Below, one piece after another: positions 5,274-5,497 of a stretch of DNA of 5,497 bases (its first letter is position 1; each line of letters begins with the position of its first letter). The position numbers and the translations under genes were made by a program. Source of the DNA: JBAXLO01 sp037134755 (GTDB lineage: Bacteria; Bacteroidota; Bacteroidia; Bacteroidales; JACABE01); contig JBAXLO010000271.1 in assembly GCA_037134755.1 (NCBI GenBank), forward strand, positions 1 through 5,497. Direction: 5' to 3'. The notes beneath the pieces were generated by a model, which saw only the letters and a program-made list of their open reading frames with translations, had not been told where the DNA came from and ran no database searches.

Positions 5274-5303
5274 ACAAACTTAAACATTTTTCAGCAATAC
5301 AAA
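5274..5303 (-). promoter_or_regulatory. Promoter 'A', copy A: TTTG-N17-TAAGTTTG
   Basis: The -33 TTTG is at 5300-5303 and the -7 TAAGTTTG at 5275-5282 on the minus strand, with a 17-bp spacer, about 40 bp above the lipoprotein ATG. Spacer bases are also shared with 4560-4589 (27 of 30 positions identical overall), which goes beyond what the promoter consensus requires. Confidence 0.72.
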
Positions 5304-5354
5304 GGCTTTTTTATACTAAAAAACATCTTTAATAATAAAATGATTTCTTTTTTA

Positions 5355-5384
5355 TTTGTATTTGGATTTAATTGTTTAACTTTG
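5355..5384 (+). promoter_or_regulatory. Divergent + strand promoter TTTG-N18-TAACTTTG
   Basis: TTTG at 5355-5358 and TAACTTTG at 5377-5384 are 18 bp apart, one of the best -33/-7 pairs in the window, and back to back with the lipoprotein promoter. The predicted start is near 5391. The downstream gene is not visible: the first ATG (5401) opens only a 12-codon frame, so the real target probably lies beyond the right edge. Confidence 0.55.
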
Positions 5385-5400
5385 ACGAATATTTTAAAAA

Positions 5401-5439
5401 ATGAAAAACTGTAGGAATTTAATCCAATATATTGTTTGA
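5401..5439 (+). other. 12-codon mini-ORF just after the + strand promoter
   Basis: The frame ATG AAA AAC TGT ... GTT TGA encodes MKNCRNLIQYIV and begins about 10 bases after the predicted transcript start. It could be a leader peptide or have no meaning. A different frame, free of stops from 5423 to the window edge (including FDGGHKCWSN), could be the start of a gene with a TTG start at 5432, but the fragment is too short to judge. Confidence 0.2.
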
Positions 5440-5497
5440 CGGCGGGCATAAATGCTGGTCTAATACTAAAAATAGTTTATCAAAAAATTCTGTATTT

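Noticed and set aside
2651..5496. 15-bp exact match AAAAAATTCTGTATT at 2651-2665 and 5482-5496
   Set aside because: It is short, almost all A and T, and the second copy runs into the window edge. It may be chance in DNA of this composition.

Overview
The window is AT-rich and looks like a Bacteroidetes chromosome, most likely Bacteroidales. Four things point there: several -7 boxes of the form TAnnTTTG, start codons with little or no Shine-Dalgarno, a secreted 17-residue-repeat protein ending in KWAAAFFFFFF (the '5-fold beta-flower' type known from this phylum), and a lipoprotein with a short hydrophobic leader and an early lipobox cysteine. The species cannot be named from the sequence alone.

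Left part (1-1248). The C-terminal part of a serine hydrolase of the class C beta-lactamase / penicillin-binding family enters from the left edge on the + strand. It converges on a minus-strand gene for a small secreted repeat protein, and a 16-pair hairpin with T-rich flanks on both sides separates them as a shared terminator. A short array of 9-bp repeats lies between the repeat-protein gene and frr.

Middle part (1249-3875). On the minus strand, in order of transcription, are a class I SAM-dependent methyltransferase of the Methyltransf_32 type, then pyrH (UMP kinase) and frr (ribosome recycling factor). pyrH-frr is a conserved housekeeping pair linking pyrimidine nucleotide supply and translation. 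pyrH has its own likely promoter, so the methyltransferase need not be in the same operon.

Right part (3876-5497). This is the accessory-looking part. It holds two small minus-strand genes of unknown function (a cytosolic protein and a lipoprotein) and an unusual set of intergenic repeats. A 30-bp promoter-like sequence ('A') lies upstream of both small genes. A different 59-bp promoter-like sequence ('P') lies downstream of both, and its second copy drives the methyltransferase. Read along the minus strand the order is A-lipoprotein-P-hairpins-A-small gene-P-methyltransferase. A comparatively GC-rich pair of hairpins (4630-4696) built from CCGCT/AGCGG words sits between the two A-gene-P units. 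This suggests a modular slot where single small genes have been exchanged between short conserved promoters. That model is inference and needs genome-wide comparison. A divergent + strand promoter at the right edge points to a transcript leaving the window.
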